Source of the DNA: Streptomyces lincolnensis
GTDB lineage: Bacteria > Actinomycetota > Actinomycetes > Streptomycetales > Streptomycetaceae
Reading direction: 5' to 3'
Assembly (NCBI RefSeq): GCF_001685355.1
Contig: NZ_CP016438.1
Location: 9,672,001 to 9,736,000, forward strand
Length of the DNA stretch: 64,000 nt
A program made the translations under genes and the position numbers. The notes beneath the pieces were generated by a model, which saw only the letters and a list, made by a program, of their open reading frames with translations, did not search any database and had not been told where the DNA came from. Below are positions 54,736-63,954 of this stretch, piece by piece (within the stretch, counting starts at the first letter, position 1; each line of letters opens with the position of its first letter).

Positions 54736-55402
54736 GGTCGTCCACCAGCCGGTAGCCGGTCCCTCGTACGGTCTGCAGGGACCGTCGGCCGAACGCGGTG
54801 TCCACTTTCTTGCGCAGTGCGCTGACGCGCGCCTCCACCAGGTTGGGATCGTGGGCTTCGTCGGGCCACGCGTGATAGAGCAGATCCGTCTTGGAGACCG
54901 CCTGGCCGGCCCGGCGGGCCAGCAGCTCCAGCACGGCGAACTCCCGGGGGGTGAGTTCCACCCGGGCCCCGGCTCGGCGGCAGACCCGGCCGGCGACATC
55001 CAGCGAGAGGTCGCCCACGGCAAGGACGGGTGGGGCGACCGCGGCGGCTCGTCTGACCAGGGCCCGCAGCCGAGCGACGAGCACCATGTAGGAGAAGGGT
55101 TTGGCCAGGTAGTCGTCGGCCCCCGTGTCCAGGGCCTCTGCCTGATCCCAGTCCCCGTCCTTGGCGGTGAGGACCAGGATGGGCGTCGCGTTGCCCTCCC
55201 TGCGCAACTGGGCGCACACCTTGTAGCCGTTGAGTCCGGGCAGCATCAAGTCCAGGACGACCAGGGCGTATTCGCCGGTCCGGGCCATCCACAGTCCCTG
55301 CCGGCCGTCATGGGCTAGGTCGACGCTGTATCCCTCGGCGGTCAGGCCGGTGTGCAGGGTGTGGGCAAGGTCCACCTCGTCTTCGACCACCAGGATGCGC
55401 AT
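54722..55402 (-). CDS. OmpR/PhoB-family response regulator
   Basis: Protein of 226 residues starting MRILVVEDEVDLAHTL. The receiver domain has the acidic pair ED, the phospho-acceptor Asp in LVVLDLMLPGLNGY, and the Lys in DYLAKPFSY. The winged-helix DNA-binding domain is ELTPREFAVLELLARRAG through RVSALRKKVDT to RTVRGTGYRLV. It is the first gene of a pair with the kinase and is divergent from the GT39-like membrane protein gene across 128 bases, a possible target. Confidence 0.94.
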   Translation of the reverse strand: MRILVVEDEVDLAHTLHTGLTAEGYSVDLAHDGRQGLWMARTGEYALVVLDLMLPGLNGYKVCAQLRREGNATPILVLTAKDGDWDQAEALDTGADDYLAKPFSYMVLVARLRALVRRAAAVAPPVLAVGDLSLDVAGRVCRRAGARVELTPREFAVLELLARRAGQAVSKTDLLYHAWPDEAHDPNLVEARVSALRKKVDTAFGRRSLQTVRGTGYRLVDDRERD

Positions 55403-55530
55403 GGGGTGCAGCCTCGCACAGCGCCGGCCCGCCTTCCTGATCGTCCGGTCAGGTTGGGTCAGCATCCGGTCAACGAGGTCCGGGCACGCTGGCGGAGTTT
55501 TTCCGCCGCTGCTGAAAGGCCCTGCCGTCG

Positions 55531-57138
55531 ATGTCCGTTGCTGAACGTAGCCCAGCCCTCGCCAGGACGGTTTCCCCTCCCGTACCCGCCCGTCGACCAT
55601 CACCGAGCCGGCGCCGCGCCAAAGCCGTAGTCGTCCTCGCGCCCTTGTCGCTGACCATCGCTCTGGGGCTCTGGGGGATCCGCAGGCAGAACACCATGTG
55701 GGGGGACGAGGCCGTCACCTATCAGCTCGCGCACCGCGATCTTTCGCAGATATGGCTCACCGCCCAGCATGTCGATCTGGTCCATGCCCTGCACTACGCC
55801 GTGATGCACGCGATCTTCGGTCTCTTCGGCGGAGGGCTGCTGACGTTGCGGCTGCCGTCCGTGCTGGCGATGTCCGCGGCGGCGAGCGGAGTCGGGCTTC
55901 TGGCACTACGCCTGGCGGGACCCCGGGCCGGGCTGCTGGCCGGGCTGGTGTTTCCGCTCCTTCCCCAGGTACAGAAGTTCGCGCAGGAAGGCCGCTCGTA
56001 TGCCATGGTCTGTGCCCTGGTCACCTGGGCCACCTACGCACTCGTGGTCAGCGTCCCGCATCGCACCCGGTGGCGGTGGGCGGTCTATGGCTTCACCATG
56101 CTGCTGGCCTGTCTGCTCCATGAGTTCGCGGTCCTCGCCCTGGTCGCACACGGCGTCACCCTGCTCGTCTCCCGTGTTCCACGACCGGTGCTGAGAGCGT
56201 GGAGTGTGGCTGCCGCGGGCGTCGTGGCCGCGCTGTTGCCGCTGGCGATCTGTAGTGCGGGGCAGTCGGAGCAGGTGTCCTGGATCGGCGGACCGGTGCG
56301 GCCTGGTTATTTCCTGGTGGTGGCGGTCGTGGGCGTGGTGTGTGCCCTGGCGCCCCTGGGGGGGAGGGGGCCCGTGCGGCTCTCCGTGCTGGCTGTGCCG
56401 ATTCTTGTGCTTCCGGGCCTTCTGCTGCTGGTCGCCTCGCTGGTCAAGCCCCTTTTCGTCGACCGGTATGTGCTCTTCAGCAATATCGGAATCGCCTTGC
56501 TGCTGGGCGCCTGGATGGACTACTTCCTCCGGGGGCAGCGGTCTTCCCGCTACGCGTGGATCGCGGCGGTTGCCGTACTGGCCGCGCTCGTCCCGTCGAG
56601 CCTTTCGCTGAGGACGCCCCAGAGCCGGAGCAATGACGTCACCGCCATCGGCGCAGCCGTACGCAAGGAAGGCCGTCCCGGCGACGGGCTGCTCTATCTC
56701 TCCGGCCAGCACCGGATCTTGACTGCGGCCAACCCCGAGGACACCCGCTTCCTGACGGATCTCGCCCTGGCACAGGACCCCGTTTCGTCGAACACGCTTG
56801 CAGGTGTCGAGCTTCCCGCCCAGGAAATAGCGGCACGCATGCTTGAGTTCGACCGGATCGTCGCGGTCCGCGTGGCGGGTGCGCCCCCGCCGGCCAATCC
56901 GCGGGAGGAAGCGAAGACAAGCACCCTGCGACGCCACTTCCGCGAGTACGGAACAACCCATGCCAACGGGGCGCGAGTCACCGTCTATGTCCGAGACCGC
57001 GCGGACATCGGGGCACACCGAACGGCGTCCCTCCGCTCGGATTCGCGCGCGGAAACCGATCGGTTTACGATGAGGAAACCGAGCGGTTTCCAGTCGCGGA
57101 GACTTGCCCGCCTGGAGCGGCGAACACCACTTTCCTGA
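55531..57138 (+). CDS. GT39-like membrane glycosyltransferase
   Basis: Protein of 535 residues with about ten or more hydrophobic segments. After the first membrane segment the motif TMWGDEAVTYQLAHRDL carries the Asp-Glu pair expected in the first extracytoplasmic loop of ArnT/PMT-type (GT-C) enzymes. Next come HYAVMHAIFGLFGGGLLTLRLPS and the membrane core. The C-terminal part from about residue 365 is soluble (NDVTAIGAAVRKEGRPGDG). Such proteins transfer sugars from polyprenyl-phosphate donors at the outer face. Donor and acceptor are unknown. Confidence 0.78.
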   Translation: MSVAERSPALARTVSPPVPARRPSPSRRRAKAVVVLAPLSLTIALGLWGIRRQNTMWGDEAVTYQLAHRDLSQIWLTAQHVDLVHALHYAVMHAIFGLFGGGLLTLRLPSVLAMSAAASGVGLLALRLAGPRAGLLAGLVFPLLPQVQKFAQEGRSYAMVCALVTWATYALVVSVPHRTRWRWAVYGFTMLLACLLHEFAVLALVAHGVTLLVSRVPRPVLRAWSVAAAGVVAALLPLAICSAGQSEQVSWIGGPVRPGYFLVVAVVGVVCALAPLGGRGPVRLSVLAVPILVLPGLLLLVASLVKPLFVDRYVLFSNIGIALLLGAWMDYFLRGQRSSRYAWIAAVAVLAALVPSSLSLRTPQSRSNDVTAIGAAVRKEGRPGDGLLYLSGQHRILTAANPEDTRFLTDLALAQDPVSSNTLAGVELPAQEIAARMLEFDRIVAVRVAGAPPPANPREEAKTSTLRRHFREYGTTHANGARVTVYVRDRADIGAHRTASLRSDSRAETDRFTMRKPSGFQSRRLARLERRTPLS

Positions 57139-57157
57139 TGTCGGAGAGGTATTGGCA

Positions 57158-57488
57158 ATGAGTGCGAATTCAGAGAAGAAGAAGTTTTACGCCCTGAACA
57201 TGTTTGACGTGGTCGACCTGGAGAAGTACCTCACGTATTTTTGGCCGCTTCCGGAACAATGTGGCCGGTGACCTCGCATCACGCCAGGTTCTGTTTGTCG
57301 TTGAATGGGAATCCGAAGAGGCGTTCAACAGCTTCCGGGACGATCCTGACCTGGCCGACCTGCATCCGCTGCGGGAGAGCGGGACGGCGTCCTATGTCTG
57401 GCAGACCTTCGATGGTCTCGACATGAGTGATCCGGCCGACGTTTCGCTCGACGATGTACTGGCGGTGCTCAAGCCTTACAACGGCTAA
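57158..57488 (+). pseudogene. DUF1330-type protein gene, frameshifted and 3'-truncated by an IS
   Basis: A good ribosome binding site (GGAGAGG) and ATG at 57158 begin a frame reading KKKFYALNMFDVVDLEKYLTYF. It then runs into a T5 run (57237-57241) and out of frame. The +1 frame continues GRFRNNVAGDLASRQVLFVV and EWESEEAFNSFRDDPDLADL, typical of actinobacterial DUF1330 proteins. About 20-25 residues normally found between these parts appear to be missing. The last codons and the TAA stop (57486-57488) lie inside the terminal inverted repeat of the IS element. Probably inactive. Confidence 0.7.
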
Positions 57489-58369
57489 CACAATGAGGTG
57501 GATCGGCACTGATGGCCGTGTCCGGGGCTGAAGTTGAGAGTTCGGCTCGGCGTGGGGACATCGCCGTGGATCGTGTCGGATGAGCTGTGGGGCCGCCTGG
57601 AGCCGCTGCTGCCGCAGCGCGAACGGCGCTTCCGATACCCGGGCCGCAAGGCATTGCCGGACCGGGAGGTGCTGTGCGGGATCCTGTACGTGCTGCACAC
57701 CGGCATCCAGTGGGAGTACCTGCCCCAGGAGCTGGGCTTCGGCTCGGGCATGACCTGCTGGCGACGCCTGCGGGACTGGAACGAGGCCGGCGTCTGGCAG
57801 CGGCTCCACGAGGTCCTGCTCGCCGAACTGAACGCAGCTTCACGCCTGGACTGGTCCCGCTGCGTGGTCGACTCCTCCCACGTCAGAGCGCTAAAAGGGG
57901 GCAGCACACGGGCCCCTCGCCGGTCGACCGGAGCAGGGCAGGCTCGAAACACCACCTCATCACCGACGGACACGGCACCCCGCTCGCCGTCCTGCTGACC
58001 GGAGGTAACCGCAACGACGTCACCCAACTTCTGCCCCTGCTCGACGCGATCCCGCCCATCCGAGGCCGGGTCGGACGACCACGCCGCAAGCCCGACTCGC
58101 TCTTCGCCGACCGCGGCTACGACCACGACATCTACCGCGACCAAGTCCGAGCCCGAGGCATCGTGCCGGCTATCGCCCGCCGCGGGAGGCGACACGGCAC
58201 CGGGCTGGGCACCTACCGCTGGGTGATCGAAAGAAGCTTCGCGTGGCTCCACGGCTTCCGACGCCTGCGGATCCGCTGGGAACGCCGAGCCGACATCCAC
58301 GAAGCGTTCCTCAAACTCGCCTGCTGCCTGATCACCCACCGACAACTCAGCTCATTGTGTTAGCCGTTG
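57479..58369 (+). mobile_element. IS5-family insertion sequence, 891 bp, intact ends
   Basis: Perfect 19-bp terminal inverted repeats: CAACGGCTAACACAATGAG at 57479-57497 and its reverse complement at 58351-58369. They are flanked by the direct repeat TTA (57476-57478 and 58370-58372), the target duplication expected for the IS427/IS1031-type branch of IS5. The element carries one transposase gene in two overlapping frames. Clean ends and duplication suggest a recent insertion. Confidence 0.92.
57534..58363 (+). CDS. IS5-family transposase made by -1 frameshifting
   Basis: The first frame (57534-57998) encodes the N-terminal part (VSDELWGRLEPLLPQRERRF, RDWNEAGVWQRLHEVLLAEL) and the first catalytic Asp in CVVDSSHVRALKGG. 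The second frame, -1 relative to the first and ending at 58363, continues HTGPSPVDRSRAGSKHHLIT, the second Asp in SLFADRGYDHD and the Glu in YRWVIERSFAWLHGF, completing the DDE triad. The A4G5 run at 57893-57901 lies where the frames must be joined, as in other members of this IS group. A full DDE enzyme is expected only from the fused product. Confidence 0.88.
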
Positions 58370-58589
58370 TTAGACCCGCGTCGATACGGAGCCGGATGAG
58401 CCGGCTGACGGGGTGGTCTCGGCGCCCAGTTGAGGCTCAAGGGCGCGGACGGCATGCGGATCACGTGCTTGCCCGACGCTGGGAACCTCGCCGCCTGCGA
58501 TTCCGCGTGTCCTCCGCGGCTGCTCGGCTCGTCACCACGGTCGGCGCAGGATTCTCTCCCTCACCCATCACTGGTCCTGAGCCGGCGAA

Positions 58590-58765
58590 ATCCCTGCATC
58601 GACGTCGGCAAGAAGATCAAGGACGCAGGCGTCACGTGGCCACCGACACGCTCGGCCTGGTCCTGGCTGTCATCGTCACGGCCGCCTCGGTGCACGACTC
58701 CACCGGCGGAAAACGCCTGCTCGACGAACTCGCCGCCTCACACCCCAGCGTGACCAAGGTCTGGC
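58590..58765 (+). pseudogene. Remnant of a second IS5-type transposase
   Basis: A short in-frame stretch reads GRRRHVATDTLGLVLAVIVT and then AASVHDSTGGKRLLDEL, the central part of IS5-family transposases around the second catalytic region. It is preceded out of frame by DVGKKIKD, where intact genes read GKKIKGRKRH. Both ends of the gene are missing. It lies 220 bases from the intact IS but is not part of it. Confidence 0.75.
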
Positions 58766-58814
58766 CCGTTCGACGGAGTTCCGTTTCTTGTACGGCTCTT
58801 CGTCGCATCCGTGC

Positions 58815-58854
58815 GGCCGCCTGCCGGCGTGAGCCTTCGCGCCGGCAGGCGGCC
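58815..58854. terminator. Strong 15-bp hairpin downstream of the transposase remnant
   Basis: GGCCGCCTGCCGGCG (58815-58829) and CGCCGGCAGGCGGCC (58840-58854) pair perfectly with a 10-base loop. It lies 182 bases past the stop of the convergent I36-like gene, so it may be a bidirectional terminator or an end of a lost element. Confidence 0.5.
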
Positions 58855-59035
58855 TGGCTGTCGGTCTTCGCCGGGATCATGCACCGGATGCTCGGCATCG
58901 CAGGTACGCCGCACAGAGTCGCTGTTCTATCAGTCGTGCCCTATCCCCTGGGGGCGAGCCGTCGACGCGTGGAGAAGGCGTGGGAGGAGCATCCGATGAC
59001 GGGGAGCCCCCTGTTGCCGCCGGCCCAGTCGTCTC

Positions 59036-59428
59036 TCAGCAGGGCTTCACCCACCAAACCCATGTCCAGTCGGCGGAGGCGTCCGAGTCGTAGGCACCCC
59101 TGTCCATCCAGCGCGTCACGTGGTCGGAACTCCTGAATTGCGCGCGGGTTCCAGGGGTCTGGTTGTTGATCCACGAACCCAGACCCGACCACGTAATTTC
59201 GTGTTCGACGCAGTTGTACATGAGTATGGGTTGACCGGTGAAATTCGCTCCCGGGTAGGCGCAGAAGTACTTGTACGGACAGCTGGCCGCCGCTGTTGTG
59301 GCGGACCCGGCACCGTGTGTCGCCGCGCCGGCGGTCGAGGCCATGATGAGGACGGCCGAAAAGCCGGTGGCGACTGCCACCATGCTACGCACCCACGTCC
59401 GACGGCTCCCGCCGCGGTTTTCGGTCAT
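59036..59428 (-). CDS. Secreted peptidase-inhibitor I36-like protein
   Basis: Protein of 130 residues from the ATG at 59428 with GAGGAGAG eight bases upstream. A signal peptide (RRTWVRSMVAVATGFSAVLI) ends near GAATHG. The mature part has four Cys and a beta/gamma-crystallin-like sequence (SCPYKYFCAYPGANFTGQPI, LMYNCVEHEITWSGLGSWIN, NQTPGTRAQFRSSDHV). It resembles the I36 (SMPI) inhibitor family, in which many members have no tested activity. It sits alone in a decayed region beside an IS. Confidence 0.78.
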   Translation of the reverse strand: MTENRGGSRRTWVRSMVAVATGFSAVLIMASTAGAATHGAGSATTAAASCPYKYFCAYPGANFTGQPILMYNCVEHEITWSGLGSWINNQTPGTRAQFRSSDHVTRWMDRGAYDSDASADWTWVWWVKPC

Positions 59429-60107
59429 AGTCAAACTCTCCTCGAAGAGACCCTGTCGGTTGACTTCACCGAATCTAGGGCTGGCCGAAGGAGCGACGCC
59501 AACCTTTCGACCTCACCCGAATTGAGCGGCTGCCCGCTCCCGCCGTGTGTGTTCATCGGTAAGGTCTGAACTTTGACTCGGCCTTGAAACCGCTCATGGA
59601 TTACCTGCTGGGCCAGGCTCGGCCCTGTGGGTTACGTCGCTGGTCACGTTGGGTGATCAGGCAGGTCAACCATTGCGCAAGGCACGCAGGTGCGGCGCAC
59701 CTCTTGGCCGTCGACGCAAGGCGATGGGGGCTGAGCGGCCGCGAGTCATGACGGGCCCGTTGTTGCGTCGTGGGAGCTTCAACGAGGGGGGATCACCCAC
59801 CGCCTGCCCCCTTGGCAGCTGCCCGACCTGGTCGAAGGCGGCCTGCAAGGAACAGTAGTTGAGGTGCGGCGTTGCCGGATGCCGGTTGGAGTGGGGCCGC
59901 CTCGCCCGACAGCGGAATCAACCGGCTGTTCGTGAAGCTTGGCGACGGCACCTTCTACCAGCCACCAACCCCGATCACTCCTTGATCGAAGTCGTAGGGG
60001 CACGCCCTACGCCGGCGGCTGGTCGAAGATGCCGCGGACAGGTGAGACATGCGCGGCGGTCAGCCTGGGCGCATCATTCCAACTGCCTTACAGGCAGACC
60101 ACTACCG
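59429..60107. other. Intergenic region without supported genes
   Basis: About 680 bases between divergent I36-like upstream DNA and the cyclophilin stop. Short open frames exist in several frames, but none has a recognisable domain or a good ribosome binding site. It may be gene debris. Confidence 0.4.
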
Positions 60108-60605
60108 TCACAGAGCGCCGGAGTCGGCGATGGTGATGGTGGCCGAGGTGCGGCCGGACCGCGAGCCGTAGCCCTCGATCTTGCGTACCAGCTCCATGCT
60201 GGTCTCGTCGGCGACCTCACCGAAGACGACGTGCTTGCCGTCGAGCCACGACGTCACGATCGTGGTGATGAAGAACTGCGAGCCATTGGTGTGCGGGCCG
60301 GCATTGGCCATGGAGAGCTGGCCCGGCTTGGTGTGCTTGAGCGTGAAGTTCTCGTCGGGGAACGTCTCGCCGTAGATGCTCTTGCCGCCCGTGCCGTCGC
60401 CGCGGGTGAAGTCACCGCCCTGGAGCATGAAATCCGGGATGACGCGGTGGAAGGACGAGCCCTTGTAGCCGAAGCCCTTCTCGCCGGTCGCCAGCGCGCG
60501 GAAGTTCTCCACGGTCTTGGGGGCGACGTCGTCGAACAGGTTCATGTTGATCCGGCCGGAGGGAACGCCGTCGATGGTGATGTCGAAGAATACCTTGGTA
60601 GTCAT
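60108..60605 (-). CDS. Cyclophilin-type peptidyl-prolyl cis-trans isomerase
   Basis: Cytoplasmic protein of 165 residues without signal peptide. It has the full cyclophilin core: [38 protein letters not shown] (catalytic Arg in FHRV), [20 protein letters not shown], and [13 protein letters not shown]. It catalyses proline isomerisation in protein folding. The start at 60605 has a G-rich stretch just upstream. Its size and motifs leave little doubt. Confidence 0.96.
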   Translation of the reverse strand: MTTKVFFDITIDGVPSGRINMNLFDDVAPKTVENFRALATGEKGFGYKGSSFHRVIPDFMLQGGDFTRGDGTGGKSIYGETFPDENFTLKHTKPGQLSMANAGPHTNGSQFFITTIVTSWLDGKHVVFGEVADETSMELVRKIEGYGSRSGRTSATITIADSGAL

Positions 60606-61273
60606 GCCCCCATCTTGACATTTGTCACCGCCCGGGAGCGGCACCCGGGCCCCCTGGAGCCCCTCCGCACTCTCACGGACCGCGGCGCCGAGACAGGGAC
60701 GCCGCGGGGAGTCAGGCCAGGGGACAACGGTCTTCCGGCCGGTGTTGGCTCGGTCTGGGTGTTCAACGCAAGCATCCGCAACGTTCGGCGGGAGAACGTC
60801 GACCGTGCGCTCGCCGCGGCCGAGGAATGGGATGACGCACCGCGCCTGCCCGCCCAGGCGATCGCGCGGGGTTCGACGAACATCGCCACGCTGGTCGTCA
60901 GGGGTGTCGACATACCCTGCTTCGCCTCCGTCGAGGCTGGCTCCGGGGGAGTACCGCACTTTCGGCAGTCTGCAGACGCTCCTGCTCGGGGATGCCGCCG
61001 TGCCCGTCAGCGTCCGGGGGCAGGCCGAGCCACCCCGGGGAGGGCGCCCCCGTCACCTCGCCGACGTAGAGGGTGAGAGTCGCTGTCGGCCAACGCCATC
61101 GAACCTCCGCATCGCAGCCCCGTCGCCACGGCCCCGCCCGGCAGCACTGCCACCGGTGTGAGCGTCTCCCGGTCTGCGCGCTGCTGTCTCGGCCGGACGG
61201 CCGGTAGCGATGGCCGGACATCGGCCATTCGGCCGAGTCCGCCAGGAATCGCCGCTTCCGTATCCTGCCGAGC
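60606..61273. other. Intergenic region upstream of cyclophilin and the truncated kinase
   Basis: About 670 bases with promoter space for two divergent genes. One plus-strand stretch near 60760-60930 ([20 protein letters not shown]) looks coding-like in composition but has no recognisable family or clear start. No gene is called. Confidence 0.4.
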
Positions 61274-62332
61274 GTGTACTCCGAGACTCGGCTGCTCCGC
61301 CGGGCGCTGATCGCCGCCGGCTGGATCCTTCTCCTCACGGTGTGGCTGTTGGATGTGTTCGCCGGCCGGGCGCCCCATTACTGGTGGACGAGCTGGCTGC
61401 CGATCGTGTCCGGCCCGCTTGCCTGCGCGGTGCTGCTGTGGCCCGGCCGTCGGCCGAGCATGCAGGTACGCGCAGCGCTCGTTGCCGGCGGCTCGCTGGC
61501 CCTCACGGTCGCGATCGGCGTGTTCGCGGCCCCGGACGGCGCCGGCACCTGGGGACTGCTGGAGAGCGTCGTCCTGCTGGTGCTGCTGTCCCGCGCGGTG
61601 CGGGCGGTACCCCGCCCGGGAATCGCGGCGGTCGTCTCGGTCGCGCTGGCCGTCGCGGTCATCGCGATCCCGCTGCGCTGGGCGCCGACGAACAGCCAGG
61701 CCGCCATCGGCTGGTCCCTGCTGATGACGCTCGCCGTCAGCGCGGCTTTCGCCTGGGGCCTGCGTGCGCGGCTGCTGGAGGAGCAGCGGGCCCGCGACAT
61801 CGCCGCCGTGCGTCAGCGGGAACGCCTGGAACTCGCTCACGACCTGCACGACTTCGTCACCCACCACGTCACCGGCATCATCGTCCAGGCCAACGCTGCA
61901 CCGACCCTCCGGCACATCGCACCGGAACAGGTCGGACCGCTGCTGGAGAACATCGCCCGGTCCGGATCGGAGTCGCTGGACTCGATGCGCCGCCTGGTGC
62001 GGGTCCTGCGCGAGGACGACCACGGCAGCATCCGGCCGGGGCAGGTGTGGAGCGAACTCGCCCGCCTGGTCTCCGAGTTCTCCGCGAACGAAGCGGACGT
62101 CCAACTGCGCATGGCCGTGGCGGCCCGCGAGGCGCGGCTCGCCCCCGAGGTGGAGACCTCCGTGCATCGCGTGGTGCAGGAGGCGTTGACCAATGTGCGC
62201 CGTCACGCGTCCGGTGCCGCGGTGGCCGTACGGGTCGACGTGGACGGTCACCGGCTGAGGGTGGAGGTGCACAACACGGCACCGGCCGGTTCCAGGTCGG
62301 TCCTTGGTCCGGGCGTAGGCACGCGCGCCTAG
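61274..62332 (+). pseudogene. NarL-type sensor histidine kinase, truncated in the ATPase domain
   Basis: Reading frame of 352 codons from a GTG. Five to six membrane segments (residues about 10-165) precede a HisKA_3 domain with the phospho-acceptor region ERLELAHDLHDFVTHHVTGI. An N-box (VHRVVQEALTNVRRHASGAA) follows. The frame then ends VEVHNTAPAGSRSVLG and a few unrelated residues, without the D/G-rich ATP-lid and GLGL-type G2 box. No response regulator gene follows. ATP binding is therefore unlikely; a residual signalling role cannot be excluded. Confidence 0.72.
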
Positions 62333-62364
62333 GGCCGGCGTGTCGAACGAGTTGATGAGTCCGG

Positions 62365-62907
62365 TCATGACGTCGACGTTCCCGGCTCGTCGGACCGCAC
62401 GCTGTCGCCGTTCTGCCGCCGGCGTTCCGCACGCTGCTGGACGAGTTCCTCGACGGCGCTGGGCAGAGTCGTCTCGAAGTCGATCAGTTTCGCCCACGTC
62501 GGCGTCATCACGATGCGGACCATGCCGTCGTAGAGCGAGCGGATCTCGGCCTCCCACTCGACGCGTTGCTCCGCCGTCATCTCGTAGGAGCCGTTCATCT
62601 CGAGGTACTCCTCGGGAATGCCCTCGACCTCGTCGAGTTCGACAGTGCCGCGGACGAGCAGGATCTTGGGCGGGTGCACCTCGGTGTCGATCGTGATGGC
62701 GACAGCCGGGTTCTGACGGAGCGAAGCCAGCTTCGGGGCGTTCTTCGACGTGCACATCACGGCCTCCTTGCCGTTCCAGGCGAAGGCGATCGGGATGTTC
62801 CGCGGTGTCCCGTCCTTGGCCACGTAGGCCAGTCGGCAGAGGTCACGGGCCAGCATCTCCTGGCTCAGCGGGCGGTCGAGAATCTCGGTGATCTGGTCGA
62901 TCCTCAT
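62365..62907 (-). CDS. Pyridoxamine 5'-phosphate oxidase-fold (FMN/F420-binding) protein
   Basis: Protein of 180 residues; the start at 62907 has GGAGG eight bases upstream. Split-barrel flavin-binding fold: RPLSQEMLARDLCRLAYVAK, DGTPRNIPIAFAWNGKEAVM and LASLRQNPAVAITIDTEVHP. In actinobacteria this group includes F420- and FMN-dependent reductases and many proteins of unknown role. It converges with the truncated kinase gene, 32 bases apart. Confidence 0.85.
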   Translation of the reverse strand: MRIDQITEILDRPLSQEMLARDLCRLAYVAKDGTPRNIPIAFAWNGKEAVMCTSKNAPKLASLRQNPAVAITIDTEVHPPKILLVRGTVELDEVEGIPEEYLEMNGSYEMTAEQRVEWEAEIRSLYDGMVRIVMTPTWAKLIDFETTLPSAVEELVQQRAERRRQNGDSVRSDEPGTSTS

Positions 62908-63183
62908 GGTGGGCCTCCTGCGGGCTGTGCGTGCGACCACGGTGGTCGCCTCTGCCTCTGGGACGGAGCCGTCACACGGTTCTCGACATCCTTCGACGCG
63001 ATGCGGCCGTTCTCACGAACAGAGCCACTCGTCCCCATCAGTGGTGGCCTTTGTCAAGAGCGGAAAGGTACTGGTCGGCGAGGTGGCCAAACGGTAGGCC
63101 GTCATGAACGTCGAGTGCACAGCGCGCTCGGTGAAGCGGCACCTGGACGACCACGGCCGGCAGTTCCCGGACAGCGGCAGCGT

Positions 63184-63540
63184 TTAGGGTCTGTTGCTGT
63201 AGGGCGCGCTGCTGGAGGAGGCCGATCGTGGCGATGTCGGCCAGGGCCCGGGCGAGCCTGACCTGTCCGGGAGGCGGTGCGTCGGTCTTGCCGCCCAAGA
63301 GGCCGAGAGCACCGATGGTCTGCTCTCTGATCTCTGAGCCTCAGCGGTACGGCAGCCACTGAGCGGAAGCCGAGCGCGTGTGCCCGCGGGGGCGAAGCGC
63401 GGCCAGGCCGCTCCCGCCTGCGGATGGTCCAGCGGGACGCCCGCCACCGGCTGCCCCGAGCGGAAGCAGTCGCGGCACGGTCCCTCGTCCCAGTCGACAC
63501 TGTTGTGTTCAAGAGTGGATGACGTCGAAGCCACTGGCCA
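63184..63540 (-). pseudogene. GAF-domain (GAF-ANTAR type) regulator fragment, frameshifted
   Basis: Three frames together read as part of a GAF sensor: EHNSVDWDEGPCRDCFRSGQ, then RAHALGFRSVAAVPLRLRDQ, then QVRLARALADIATIGLLQQR. The order and spacing match GAF-ANTAR proteins of Streptomyces. The N-terminus and the whole ANTAR RNA-binding domain are missing, and two frame changes lie inside. No function expected. Confidence 0.7.
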
Positions 63541-63954
63541 AGGTGTCCCCTTTCGTGCGCCGGACAGCGTGAAGGGCCGCTTTTCCCCACAGTGCGACGG
63601 TCATGCCACGGCCTGCACGACTCAACACCGCTGCTGTGAACCGTTGTTCGACGCCTGGCCGGAACGAGAACGAGCCGGCGCGACCGGTGGTCCGGGGCAG
63701 TCTGGCATCCGTGAATCCGACGACTGCATCTCATCTCACCAACGTGATCGATACCGTTCTGCCGTGGCAGTTGGCCGTTCGATGCCGGTCACATGTGATC
63801 TCTGATTTCTCGGCTCCGGGGCGCACGGGCATGATGGCGGTGTCCGGAGGAACGACACCGCCCCGGCCCCCGGCGGCGCGTCCGGACACGACCGGTGGCC
63901 GAGGGCCAGTCCGGTCCCGCCGACAAGAATTGCCAACCATGGTGGGGGTACACC
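63541..63954. other. Intergenic region near the window end
   Basis: About 410 bases without a supported gene; open frames here lack domains and ribosome binding sites. Confidence 0.35.

Noticed and set aside
57158..57488. Programmed frameshift in the DUF1330-type gene
   Set aside because: There is no reason for recoding in this family and residues also seem to be missing; mutation or sequencing error is simpler.
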